NCBI RefSeq assembly: GCF_902459465.1
Contig: NC_047076.1
Span: 14,082,146-14,146,145, forward strand
Source: Asterias rubens
Taxonomy: Eukaryota > Echinodermata > Asteroidea > Forcipulatida > Asteriidae
Length of the DNA stretch: 64,000 nt
Direction of reading: 5' to 3'
In this document: positions 1 through 32,997 of the stretch, in pieces
Layout of the letters: the number at the start of each line of letters is the position of its first letter
Position numbering within the stretch: the stretch's first letter is position 1
Notes under the pieces: generated by a model
Database searches by the model: none
What the model was told of the DNA's origin: nothing
What the model saw: the letters and a program-made list of their open reading frames with translations, nothing else
Program-made: the position numbers and the translations under genes

Positions 1-1350
1 TCCGAGGCTGAAAAAACGTCAAGCTTACCCCCTTGTCGTTTTTTCAAAAATCGGCCGAAATTTGTGTCTTCCAAATCGCCTGAAATTTCATACCTAGATG
101 TAATAGATGGCGAGGAGCAGGAAAATCTTGGTTTTAGTCGTCTACGATGGCTACTTTTTGAGATAATGCCTCATTTTGGATAGTACGACGGTTTAAAATC
201 CAGATTAAAATGAATATTTGATACCCATCCTATTGTTCCAGCAACCTGTAACTTGGAGACTGTCTTTTACACATGACGAACTTCCTTTGGTTAAATTTTG
301 AGGCAATTCGGAGAGAAAATTTTTCCGAGGCTGAAAAAACGTCAAGCTTACCCCCTTGTCGTTTTTTCAAAAATCGGCCGAAACTTGTGTCTTCCAAATC
401 GCCTGAAATTTCATACCTAGGTGTAATAGAGGGCGAGGAGCAAGAAAATCTTGGTTTTAGTCGTCTACGATGGCTACTTTTTGAGATAATGCCTCATTTC
501 GGATAGTACGACGGTTTAAAATCCAGATTAAAATGAATATTTGAGATCCATCCTATTGTTCCAGCAACCTGTAACTTGGAGACTGTCTTTTACACATGAC
601 GAACTTCCTTTGGTTAAATTTTGAGGCAATTCGGAGAGAAAATTGTTCCGAGGCTGAAAAAAACGTCAAGCTTACCCCCTTGTCGTTTTTTCAAAAATCG
701 GCCGAAATTTGTGTCTTCCAAATCGCCTGAAATTTCATACCTAGGTGTAATAGAGGGCGAGGAGCAAGAAAATCTTGGTTTTAGTCGTCTACGATGGCTA
801 CTTTTTGAGATAATGCCTCATTTCGGATAGTACGACGGTTTAAAATCCAGATTAAAATGAATATTTGAGACCCATCCTATTGTTCCAGCAACCTGTAACT
901 TGGAGACTGTCTTTTACACATGACGAACTTCCTTTGGTTAAATTTTGAGGCAATTCGGAGAGAAAATTTTTCCGAGGCTGAAAAAACGTCAAGCTTACCC
1001 CCTTGTCGTTTTTTCAAAAATCGGCCGAAATTTGTGTCTTCCAAATCGCCCGAAATTTCATACCTAGGTGTAATAGAGGGCGAGGAGCAGGAAAATCTTG
1101 GTTTTAGTCGTCTACGATGGCTACTTTTTGAGATAATGCCTCATTTCGGATAGTACGACGGTTTAAAATCCAGATTAAAATGAATATTTGAGACCCATCC
1201 TATTGTTCCAGCAACCTGTAACTTGGAGACTGTCTTTTACACATGACGAACTTCCTTTGGTTAAATTTTGAGGCAATTCGGAGAGAAAATTTTTCCGAGG
1301 CTGAAAAAACGTCAAGCTTACCCCCCCCCCTTGTCGTTTTTTCAAAAACC
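1..1350 (+). repeat. 323-bp tandem satellite, about 4.1 copies
   Basis: The landmark tccgaggctg recurs at 1, 324, 647, 971 and 1294, giving a period of 323-324 bp. Copies are nearly identical. The fifth copy is cut short near 1350, just after a run of eleven C. The array continues off the left edge. Short open frames of 69-77 codons recur in each unit but are by-products of the repeat. A diverged copy lies in inverted orientation at 5838-6190. Confidence 0.93.
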
Positions 1351-2660
1351 TCTCTTTTTGGAGGCACTGCTATATCAACAAGTAAGCGACATTGCGACAA
1401 GAACACGAATAGTCGGGTACCCTATAGTTGGTCTTATAACCCATGCTTCGTACCCAGTAATTTACCGCGTACACATGTATTCAAAATGATCTCCAACCAT
1501 GCAGTTGACTCTGGCTGTCTCCGTGGACGATATTTAGAGCCTTTTTGATGTAGTTTTAATCTTCAGGGAACTGTTCAGGCAAGACTTATGTGTACTCGTT
1601 TATTTCTGATTCAATATAAAGTCGTTCAAACCCATGGTAAAAGCAATGTTTGTGATTTGTTTGTTTGTTTCTATTAGCTATAGGTCTACACTTCGTTAGC
1701 TGGTATGCTGGTTAACTGTGCACAACACAATGGGTATGGTGTGTTATTGCTCAATATAATTCTCTGTTATAGTTAGTAGGCCTGTAGGTTGCTGTTTTCC
1801 CGTTGATTATTCGGAGATTAAAACAAAACGGCCAGAAATTGGTGGTGAGGTCGTAAAATTGTTCCAATCTAATTATTGACTGCATACAATTGTACAGCCT
1901 ATCTATGGCAATGCTTTGATGTTGTACCCTGGATTTAAAACTTTGCATGGTGGAAATACGATATGGACAGGTTTGCGGTAACACCATGCAATGACTATCA
2001 TCTCTAAATATGGGGTGGTTCGGAAAATAACCGTTGGTTTCAATTGACGTTTCGGTCAGTATTCTCTGATCGACTTTGGAGAAAAACAAAATTCTTTTAC
2101 GATGCACAAACACTTGACGTTTAAATTTTAAGTTTAATGATTTTAATTATTTAAATAAATAAAAATAAATAAAAAATTGCTGCTTAAAATAAATTTGAAT
2201 GTGTTTGTCAATTATTGTCTGAATTCTTTTTATATTGATTTAAAGAGCAGTCATAATGTGAAATGTAGAAACTCGAACATTAAACAAATATTGAATTAAA
2301 ACATAAAGAATACTCCGTCCCGTGTCTTATTTAGAGTTCAATTTCCTTAGACTATCAAATATTTATTACATATAATACGCCCCCTGTTTGAATATGCCCC
2401 CCCCCCCCCATTCGCCCGATTTGCCCGGCTTCTAGAGACTTTTTCAATCGCTGATATTTTCTCAGTTAGATAGACCCGTTTTAGTCCCGTGCATTTTATT
2501 TATCTCAAACACCGTCGAATTTGTGCATGCATCAACTCTGTTGTACCCAGTCCCAATCTTTACCTGGGGTACTATGGCATCGTCAAATCCTTGTAAAACA
2601 CGCGAGTGGAAGGCACTCGCTATATACGTTTTGATTAAAAGTTGTCCACTCTAAGGTTTA
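1351..2660. other. Gene-free stretch with a hairpin-repeat copy
   Basis: No gene is recognised. A 120-codon open frame on the minus strand (1751-2113) matches no family I know. Positions 1966-2090 are a diverged copy of the repeat also seen at 23325-23640, with the conserved segment acgtttcg followed by a 6-bp stem at 2054-2071. A C-run occurs at 2398-2409. The rest is AT-rich. Confidence 0.4.
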
Positions 2661-2674
2661 TAATTAAACTCGAA

Positions 2675-4400
2675 CCCATTGTTCATAAGAAGAGCGGTGG
2701 CCCAGTGGTAGAGCTTCGGATTCTGAGCGCAAAGGTACTGAGTTCGAGCCACGGCGTGTGTCTTTTTCTACGCGTAAGAACATTGGTTTAAGCGGAACCC
2801 TATGGCATAGGAAAATCCTTGCTTTATACCTAATAAATAACATGCGAGTGGAAGGCACCCGCTATTACGTTTTGATTTAAAGTTGAATTCATTCTAAGGT
2901 TTATTTTTAAACTCGAACCTTTTGTTATGAAGAAGGACAGTGGCACAGTGGTAGGGCTCTGGACTCTGAAGCCAAAGGTGCTGGGTTCGAACCCCGGTGT
3001 GTGTTCTTTTTCTGCGTTGAAGAACATTGGTTTACGCGGTACCCTACGGCATAGGGAAATCCTTGCTTAACCCCTATCAATAATTAATGCAAGTGGAAGG
3101 CATAAGTTACAAAATGTTTTGATATCAAGTTGTTCACTCTAGGGTATAAAATTAAACTCGAACGCAAATGAAGTAAGAGTAGTAGTGGCCCAATGGAAGG
3201 GCTCCGGGCTCTACACCCAATGGTACAGGGTTCGAACCCCGGTCTGTGTTCTTTTTCTACACTTGAGAAAATCGGTTTGCGTGGTTCCTTATGGTTTAGG
3301 GAAGTCCTTGCTTTACACTTGGTAAATAATTTGCGAGTGGGAGGCAAATAATACGTTTTGATTTAAAATTGTTCATTCAAGGGTATAACATTAAACTCGA
3401 ACGCAAATGAAGTAAGAGTAGTAGTGGCCTAATGGAAGGGCTCCGGGCTCTACACCCAATGGTACGGGGTTCGATTCCCGATCTGTGTTCTTTTAGTATG
3501 CTTGAGAACATTGGTTTGCGCGGTTCCCTATGGCAAAGGGAAATCCTTGCTTTACACTTAATAAATAATTTGCGAGTGGAAGGCATAAGCTATAATACGT
3601 TTTGATTTAAAATTGTTCATTCTAGGGTGTAACATTAAACTCGAACGCAAATGAAGTAATAGTAGTAGTGGCCTAATGGAAGGGCTCCGGGCTCTACACC
3701 CGATGGTACGGGGTTCGATTCCCGATCTGTGTTCTTTTAGTATGCTTGAGAACATTGGTTTGCGCGGTACCCTATGGCATAGGGAAATCCTTGCTTTACA
3801 CTTAATAAATAATTTGCGAGTGGAAGGCATAAGCTATAATACGTTTTGATTTAAAGTTGTTCATTCTAAGGTATAACATTAAACTCGAACGCAAATGAAG
3901 TAAGATGAGTAGTGGCCCAATGGAAGGGCTCCGGGCTCTACACCCAATGGTACGGGGTTCGATTCCCGTGTGTTCTTTTACTACGTTTTTATTAAAAGTT
4001 GTTCATTCTAGGGTATAACATTAAACTCGAACGCAAATGAAGTAAGAGTAGTAGTGGCCTAATGGAAGGGCTCCGGGCTCTACACCCAATGGTACGGAGT
4101 TCGATTCCCGAGTGTTCTTTTACTACGTTTTGATTTAAAGTTGTTCATACGAAGGTTTAAAATTAAACTCGAACGCCATAAAAGTAAGAGGAGACGTGGC
4201 TCAATGGAAGGGCTCCGGACTCTACACCCAATGGTGCGGAGTTCGATTCCCGAGTGTTCTTTTACTACGTTTTAATTAAAAGTTTGTCATACGAAGGTTT
4301 AAAATAAAACTCGAACGCATATTAGTAAGAAGGAGCAGTGGCCCAGTGGAAGGGCTCTGGTCTCTGGACCGGAGGGTCCCGGGATCGAATCCAGCTTCTG
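2675..4400 (+). repeat. Tandem array of nine tRNA-like units
   Basis: Nine direct units each carry a box-A-like segment (for example tggcccagtggtagagctt) and a box-B-like segment (gttcgaaccc or gttcgattcc). Box B falls at 2742, 2985, 3230, 3469, 3713, 3957, 4099, 4241 and 4383. The first five intervals are 239-245 bp and the last three are exactly 142 bp, so the array holds a long and a short unit that differ by loss of about 100 bp of tail. This looks like amplified tRNA-derived SINE heads. Whether any unit is transcribed by RNA polymerase III is unknown. Confidence 0.75.
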
Positions 4401-4539
4401 AAAAGTTGGAGACGTTTTAAAAATGTTTTATTTTTAATTTTTTTTAAACTTATATAAAAAAGAGCATAGGTTCGTTTTAAGTTTTAAGTTTTAAGTTTCT
4501 TTTCTAAGCGAGTGCTAGCGGTGAGTGCCACTGCGCGGT

Positions 4540-4670
4540 GTGTGCCACTGTCTGGTGGGTCGAGACTTCTCGGACGGCAACCGCGCTGCCACCACCGGGG
4601 TTCGAACCGGGGACCCTTCGCTACGGAAGCCGACGCCCACCTACGACACCCACTTGGGTCCCCCCCAAAA
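4540..4670 (-). repeat. Isolated tRNA-like segment, opposite strand
   Basis: Read on the minus strand, the segment contains a T-arm-like hairpin (ccccggttcgaaccccgg) preceded by a possible anticodon-arm region. It is GC-rich compared with its neighbours and directly follows the plus-strand tRNA-like array. A complete cloverleaf could not be folded by eye, so this is a tRNA-derived repeat rather than a tRNA gene. Confidence 0.4.
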
Positions 4671-4689
4671 TCATTCGCATTTTAGACCT

Positions 4690-5545
4690 GATAAACCTTC
4701 GGTTCATACTTTACACAGAAAGCTATGGCATGGGATTTCAGTGCTTTATACTTAGTATATAATTGAATACTCATCATAGGATACTATGGTATGGGAATAT
4801 CAATGCTTTATACTTAGTGTATAATTTGCGAGTTGAATACTTTTCATAGGATACTATGGTATGGGAATATCAATGCTTTATACTTAGTATATTATACTTT
4901 ATACTTGGTATATAATTTGCGAGGGGAACACTTTCCACATGATGCTATGGCATAGTAAAATCAGTGCTTTATACTTAGTAATTTCGAGTGAAATGCACAA
5001 GTTGTGGGCTGGTTACATAGGCATGGGAAACTCATTGGTTCGGACTTAAAACATATTTGAGTTAAAATCTACACACTGTATAGTTTAAAATGGGAAAAGG
5101 GGTACGCATGGTACTATGGCATAGGGAAATCCTTGCTTTGGACTTGGTAAATAATTTGCGAGTGGAAGGCATAATACGCTTTTACTGACGGGTATTGGTA
5201 GTAGATAGGGGATCCGGGACTCTTGTGTTCGGACTTAAAAAGTATTTGACGAGTTGAAGGCACACGCTGTAGGCATAAAGATAGACAATTAGTTTAATTA
5301 ATGGGGAAATGGTACGCATGGTACAATGGCATAGGGAAATCCTTGCTTTGGACTAGGTAAATAATTTGAGAGTGGAAGGCATACGCTTTACTGACGGGTA
5401 GACAGGGGACTCTTTGGTTGTGATTTAAAAAATTGGTGAGTGGATGGAAGGCACACGCTGTAAGTATGGCGTATTGGTTTACAAGGAAACATAGGCATAA
5501 TAGGGGACTTATTATTTGAGTCGAAGGCACACGATGTAGGTATAG
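4690..5545 (+). repeat. Degenerate tandem tail repeats of the tRNA-like unit
   Basis: Repeated segments of the type tactatggcatagggaaat, ttgctttatacttagtat and aatttgcgagtggaaggc match the 3' portion of the long units in the preceding array but lack the tRNA-like head. At least seven diverged copies can be followed. Confidence 0.6.
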
Positions 5546-5837
5546 AAAATTAGTTCACAGGGGAAGTTGGTCTGGCATTTCGATGGGAATTGGGGATTGT
5601 CGGTCGCTGTGGAAAGGGTAGCGGGGTACACTGGGGTTGGGTGGCTGAGTCTTTAGTAGGCTAGCTGGGATCAACATGACGGCGGGAATATAACTTCTTT
5701 GAATTTCCACCAGTGTTCTTGGTGGGTACTCGCCGCGATGGTACAATTGGTTTTATTGAGTTTGATACAATAATTATTTGAGACATTGTTATATCGAAAA
5801 TCAGGCAATAAAAACAATTACATCAAAAAGTTACTAA

Positions 5838-6190
5838 GGTAGACGACTTAACCCAAGTTTTCAGGCGATTTTGAAAAACACAATTTTTTTCGGCAGATTT
5901 TTGAGAAAACGGCATGGGGTATAACTTGACGTTTTTTCACCCTCAAAACAAATTTCTCTCAGATTTGCCTCAAAATTTAACCAAAGAAAGTTCTTTATGT
6001 GCAAAAGACGCTCTACGGATTACAGATTGCTGGAACAATTGGAAGGGCCTCAAATTAATATTAATTTTAATCTTGATTTGGGGGCATCGAAAACTAGACA
6101 ATAGTATCTCAAAAAGTTGCCTACGACTCAGACCATGGTTTTTCTGTGCACCTCGTCCTTCATTACACATCTGAATGAAATTTCAAACGA
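5838..6190 (-). repeat. Inverted diverged copy of the 323-bp satellite
   Basis: The reverse complement of this segment can be aligned to the monomer at 1-1350 over its whole length. Shared blocks include gttccagcaa, ttggttaaattttgaggcaa and aaaaaacgtcaag. It is one monomer plus a short overlap and is clearly older than the left array. Confidence 0.75.
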
Positions 6191-6199
6191 TTAAAAAAA

Positions 6200-7250
6200 T
6201 AAAAATAAAAAAACCCGCCAGTTTTATTCAGACCATGTTCAGACTTAAAAAATTTACATTATCATTTGGCAGTATAGGTGGCAAACCAGTTTTAGATTTT
6301 CAACTTGATACGAGAAAGGCAATCTGCAAAGGCTTAAACATGATGTATCAATTCTTTTGGATGGTAGGCCTACGACTCCGAATGTCAGAGCACCGGTCAC
6401 TTTGGTTTGGAAACAGTTTACGACAGCTCAGTGTTACATAACATGTAAACAAAAACTGACATAGAAACACGTAGGAGTGGCCGACACGAACTGAAGTAGA
6501 TAATCTATAAGAACTACACAGAAAAGTCGATTGTTTCATCAGATCATGGAGGAATTCTTCATCCAGTATCTGATTGACGGCAAATTGGCAATGACAATGC
6601 AATGACCTATGCTCTAACGTTACAGCTACTTCCGGATTGCCGTTGTTTATGTTGAGCGATGAAGGTGGAATAAAATTGCGACACGAATTGCCCGTTTTAT
6701 GACCAACTAGGTGGTTACACGCCTTCCCCGAGGCCTTCATCCTATTCTACATTATGAACTTGAATAAACTACACGATAAAGCTTACCCATATAGACATTA
6801 AATCACATCAAATCATCGTAAGTATATCCACGGTGTTGACAAAATAAAGCATGGCTGGTGGCCATTTTGAATATCGCGTCACGCAATCAAGCCGTCGAGT
6901 ACCCAGACCTCTACTACTCTGTTGATGTTTATTTCGCGCAGCGTGGAAATCGGGTACCTGTCGGTTGCTTTAGCTGGTTCCAATCACCGGTGCCTGTCCA
7001 AGATCAAAGGGGCAAACTGGCTCCCGCAAGATCTCGCGGAATGATTCGAAATGCGAGAATCGAAGGCTTGAATCATATTAAAAGTGACGAATAAACGCTT
7101 ACACTGTAACTAATTGTGGTAATTTCTCAGCTTATTATTAATGTAGGAATAAATAACTTGTAGGTAGATTATTAAAAAGTGACCTTATTTCGTTGTTGAA
7201 AATATCTCACTCAAATTTACGCCACCAAATAATCTAACTTTTAAAGCCTT
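6200..7250. other. Unassigned stretch with higher-than-local GC
   Basis: Overlapping open frames occur here: 88 codons on plus at 6175-6441, 130 codons on minus at 6348-6740, 78 codons on plus at 6858-7094. None matches a family I know and none is flanked by a convincing splice chain. The sequence around 6850-7050 has more CpG than the flanks and could be a promoter or first exon of something not visible here. Confidence 0.25.
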
Positions 7251-7850
7251 CGGTACACTTCAACCACCCCCCCCCCCCAAAAAAAAATATGGCCATCTTA
7301 TGCATGTTGTTGTGTTAGAAAATTGCAAGGATTTTACTAAAACGCAAGGCTTACCATTTGAATTTTTGTAACAATTTTTTTTGTAGGGTAAACCGTTTTT
7401 GTTTACTGAAAAGTAAAAAAAAAAATACAAACAAAACAAGGGGTAGATGTCCTACAGTTTATCAAATTTTGGGCCATAAATTTAAGAAAACACAAAGAGT
7501 TGTTTTTATTCTCTAAAATAATGCGAGAGTTACCTCTGACTCTGATGTGTTTTTAACTTGAGGAATAACTTTTATAAATAATATTTTCAACTTGAGGAAT
7601 GGTTTTAGATAAAGATTGGTCGACATCTTATCTCAATCTTAGAAAAAAATGAAAGGTACATGCCATCACTGAAGAAACCAGCTTCATTTTAATGCATACA
7701 AATCGAAAATGTGGTCAAATAATACAAATAAATAAAATCACAAGGCATAAGTCAAGCATTTTTTATCAATGTTTTGTAATTTTGTTTATTGGAATAGTAC
7801 AATATAACACATTTGGCTTGATCAGAAATGTATAAGGTTAAATCACAATA
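7251..7850. other. AT-rich stretch, nothing recognised
   Basis: A C-run at 7265-7278 is followed by A-rich sequence. No open frame, repeat family or RNA was recognised. Confidence 0.4.
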
Positions 7851-7855
7851 GTTAA

Positions 7856-8032
7856 AGGCAGTGGACACTATTGGTAATTACTCAAAATAATTATTAGCAT
7901 GTAATCTTACTTGGTAACAAGTAATTGGGAGAGGTTGATAGTATAAAACATTGTGAGAAACGGCTCCCTCTGAAGTAACGTAGTTTCCGAGAAAGAATAA
8001 ATTTTACCCGAGTGTCCAGGACTCCAGTGTCT
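7856..8032 (+). mobile_element. Family A MITE, internally deleted
   Basis: Left end aggcagtggacactattgg, right end ccagtgtct, flanked on both sides by TTAA (7852-7855 and 8033-8036). Only about 177 bp remain of a roughly 370-bp element. Confidence 0.8.
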
Positions 8033-8189
8033 TTAAGGTCGTCGGACATTCCTCCCCCCCCCCCTCCCTATAAAACCATACCACTACCGAATCACTTGAT
8101 ATTATGCATACTGACAAACACTTTAAATATGGGACAATAATAAATAAAAAAATCTCAAGGGGGGTTAAATCCAGCGTTTTTATCAAATG

Positions 8190-8640
8190 TTGCTAATTAC
8201 TGACAAATTCACAAGGGGCGACAAGCAAGTCCAGCTATCTTACCAATGCGTTTCAAATATTGAAAAACCACAATGGTTAGTCCAGCATTTTTATCAAATT
8301 TGGGTCAAACATAAACAGCATATTAAAAGTAATGTTCAAGAAACATATGATGAAATCACTACAAAAATATGATAAGTTCACAAGGTTTGTGAACTTATCA
8401 TTTGTTTTCTTGAAAATAATCACAAGGCTATAATAATCAAATTTTGATAAGAACAAAATTGATAAGAATTCACAAGGCTAATGAACATTTTCAGGACATT
8501 TTTTATAAGTTCACAAGGCTTTTGTAAAGTTCAAAAGGCTATATATAGCCTTGTTATATTTTCTGGAAAAATATGATAAGTTCACAAGAATATTTTCATG
8601 AAAAAATTCACAAGGTTCATGCACAAGGCTAAAGGGACAT
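8190..8640. repeat. Dispersed short motif cluster (ttcacaaggct)
   Basis: The motif ttcacaagg or a near match recurs at irregular spacing (near 8209, 8369, 8409, 8470, 8510, 8606 and 8619), with gataagttcacaagg copies among them. Spacing is irregular, so this is a degenerate local amplification rather than a regular minisatellite. Confidence 0.5.
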
Positions 8641-8822
8641 ATTGCCTTATGCAGGCCAGTTGGTCTATGCAAAATGTTTGAAAACCTTAACTGTTATAAA
8701 ATGCATGGTTAAACAAATGTTTTAAAAGTAGAGTATATTGATCCATAAAAATATGATCCATACAAACAGTTTTCAAACGCTTTTCATAGACCAACTCACC
8801 CGATCCAAGGCATCTTATCCCT
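8633..8822 (+). mobile_element. Family D MITE, shortened
   Basis: The two arms match the outer parts of the full element at 24792-25173: ccagttggtctatgc on the left, gaccaactcacccgatccaa on the right. The central palindrome is missing. The right end is followed by TTAA. Confidence 0.7.
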
Positions 8823-8829
8823 TTAATGT

Positions 8830-9885
8830 TTCACTCCAGCATGGAGACTCAATCTTTTTCAGATCTGAAACAATACAACATGTCAAATATGTTACATTTA
8901 ATTTTGCATAGAGTTTATGTTGCATGAAAATACTTTACTTAAACTGATTTCTAAAGCCCGTTTTAATTAATGTTTTCAATAATACTATTTCTTTAGTCTT
9001 AAGAAGCGACCTATATTTGGGTGGGGTTTGCTATAACACCATGCGTATATCCTTTTTGAGAAGTGTTGTCTTATGGTTGTATCAATCTGTTTTGAAGTTT
9101 TTTATGTGGGAAACAGTTGTGTTACTGTACAATGCTAAAGCAAACCATACATTTTAACTTAGGCACATGAAATGTGGAATTTAGGCAAGCTGTTTTTCAT
9201 AAAATTGTAATACTTAAATAAAACAACTAACAAAACTTGTTAAGGCACCTTTAATGTATATTAAACTGAACTAAAAAAGTAAGTACTTTTAGAAACCATG
9301 TAAATGTACACTCATACATCTTAAAAACACTTCAATAGTTACTATAACTTTAAATAAAATAATTCAAACAAGTAAAAAATGTACTTTAATTCGCTCCATT
9401 CATCAGGCATGTTCTTCCTTCTTAATCTGTTACCGATTTGTGGGCCCTCAAACAAAAAGCCCCCATGGTACATAGGTCCACTCTTGTACTTTACCAAATG
9501 ATGCGATCTGATGCGATGCGGGTATCCGTTTTTATCAGAGTATAACGATATCCAGATCCAGAAAATGTTCCTTCTTTTTTAAGGGCCAAGTCTCAAGCCT
9601 GATTAATGACTTGCGTAATTTCAACCTACTGCTATTTGCAAATTGAACAATTACAGTAAATTATAGTCATAACAGTTTCAAACAAAGAATCCCTAGTATG
9701 CCTGTATACATTTCATATTCAATAAAAAATCAGTCATCATCTCCTGTAATGATAATACAGTAATTCCATAAAATCTTCCTTAATAGATACTGAACGTACT
9801 TAGTACATAGTTAGTTTTTTTCATAAATCTGTACTAGATTGTATTTATTGTTTAGTAGAAACATTGGAAGCACCTTTAACTTTCA
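8830..9885. other. AT-rich stretch, probable downstream DNA of SLC11
   Basis: No gene seen. A weak copy of the repeat with the segment gctataacaccatg occurs near 9030. This lies 3' of the SLC11 stop on the minus strand, and how much of it is transcribed 3' UTR cannot be told. Confidence 0.3.
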
Positions 9886-9890
9886 ACTCT

Positions 9891-10258
9891 TGAAGGCAGT
9901 GGACACTATTATACACATAATGAACGTTTATGAGTGCAATGGTGCGAATATGTTCATGAGTTGAAAGATGGGATGTTCTATTCAATGAGGTGGAGCCGAG
10001 TTGAATGGAACATTCCAGCTTTCAACGAATGAAAATATTTGCACTATCACATGAATGAAAAACATTCATTATTTGTTTTATATAACATCCAAGTAGATCT
10101 TAGTCATTTTGATTGGAAGATACAACTTTCAAAACAAACAAAGCGACTGCCTACAATTTTTAATTGTGAAATTACACCTGTTCCTCTTTGCATATGATGA
10201 GGCACACCAGGTGGGAAGACTGGTCTTAGACAAAACCAATAGTGTCCAGTGTCATTAA
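9891..10258 (+). mobile_element. Family A MITE with replaced core
   Basis: The left end ggcagtggacactatt and right end ccaatagtgtccagtgtc are those of family A. Most of the interior (about 9915-10160) does not match other copies and contains its own imperfect inverted repeat around tgaacgttt and tgaatgaaaa. Confidence 0.6.
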
Positions 10259-10540
10259 GGCAGTTTGTTCTTAAACAATGCATTGATTGCATATAAATGA
10301 TATGTTTATATTGAAAGATAAAAGCACCACAAACAAAAAAAACAGCTTAAAATATGTGTACATATAAAATGCATAGCCAAGTTACCACCAAAACATTCTA
10401 ACAACACTACTACCATTACCATGAAAGACCCTTTACCTTATATTGTTTAGTATGACAAGAATCACTTATTATATACATTGCTTTGTATATTAAAATACTT
10501 TGGTGTTGTCCAATTTGGTTTCTTAGGGTTGATGCTGATG

Positions 10541-10546
10541 CATTTA
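10541..10546 (-). terminator. AATAAA directly after the SLC11 stop codon
   Basis: On the minus strand the stop TAA is followed immediately by taaatg, so an AATAAA overlaps the stop region. Its closeness to the stop makes use uncertain. Other AATAAA hexamers occur further downstream in this AT-rich DNA. Confidence 0.2.
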
Positions 10547-32189
<21,643 letters not shown>

Positions 32190-32201
32190 CCAAACCTGTT
32201 C

Positions 32202-32997
32202 CTGAAAATAGTTAACAGCAAAACATTTGTAACTATTTACTTATATACTTTTGAAGAAAATTAATTTGACAACTGACAATACGTATTTCACGAATCACGA
32301 GTGAATAGTGTCCGGCCGCCGGCCGCCGGCCGCCTCGCCGGAAGCCAAAAGTTCACTACCACACCGAATAATATGATTATGAAATATGATTTGACAGGAG
32401 ATCAGTAGATGAAAAGTAATTAATTTAAGCTCAATAATATGAAAATATACCTTAGTATCACGAGCGCTGTCTATAGAAACAAACAAAACGAAGCAAAAAC
32501 TCGGCTCCTCAGCTCAATAATCAAGCAAACCACAGACATTTTACACAGGGTCGTCACAGATTATACGGAACTGGATGAGAGATGGGACGGACCGACACAC
32601 TGCACATAACATGCACTGAATGCATGCTGCGCCACAAAACACCACGAAGCAAACTTATTAAGCAAATTTCGAATTTACGCAATCAAACTAAGTTTTCACG
32701 GTATGGATTTTGTTTGTTTATCGCGCAATTAAACAAAACGCGCCTTCAAATATTGCGCCCTACTCGTTTTCTTCAACTGAGCTCCGCTGGGTCACAGACT
32801 AAATTTAGGTACTTTACAACGAATAACTCAGGATTGGTACCTAAACTCCATTTTCTTGTTATATTTTCTGATGCGCGCCTGGTTGTTCTGCAAGATCTTG
32901 TTGTACGGAATTCAACCAATTCAAGAAGGGATGTGTAAACGTCATAATCTCTGAGATTATCTAAATAAACTACAATTAGTCCTATAAAACAGCTACC
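32202..32997. promoter_or_regulatory. Possible two-way promoter between SLC11 and PYM1
   Basis: The start codons of SLC11 (minus) and PYM1 (plus) are 808 bp apart and face away from each other. The segment has few repeats compared with the introns and contains a GC-rich ggccgccggccgccggccgc run (32314-32334). Non-coding first exons must lie here; SLC11 exon 1 coding sequence begins after an acceptor (cag at 32202-32204), so a 5' UTR exon lies further right. No TATA box could be assigned. Confidence 0.4.

Noticed and set aside
1751-2113. 120-codon minus-strand frame as a gene
   Set aside because: Part of it overlaps the dispersed hairpin repeat; no domain recognised.
6348-6740. 130-codon minus-strand frame as a gene
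   Set aside because: No family match, no splice context and overlapping plus-strand frames of similar quality.
9800-10546. An iron-responsive element in the SLC11 3' flank
   Set aside because: No CAGTGN loop with matching stems and bulged C could be found by eye; the CAGTGT at the last acceptor has no pairing flanks.
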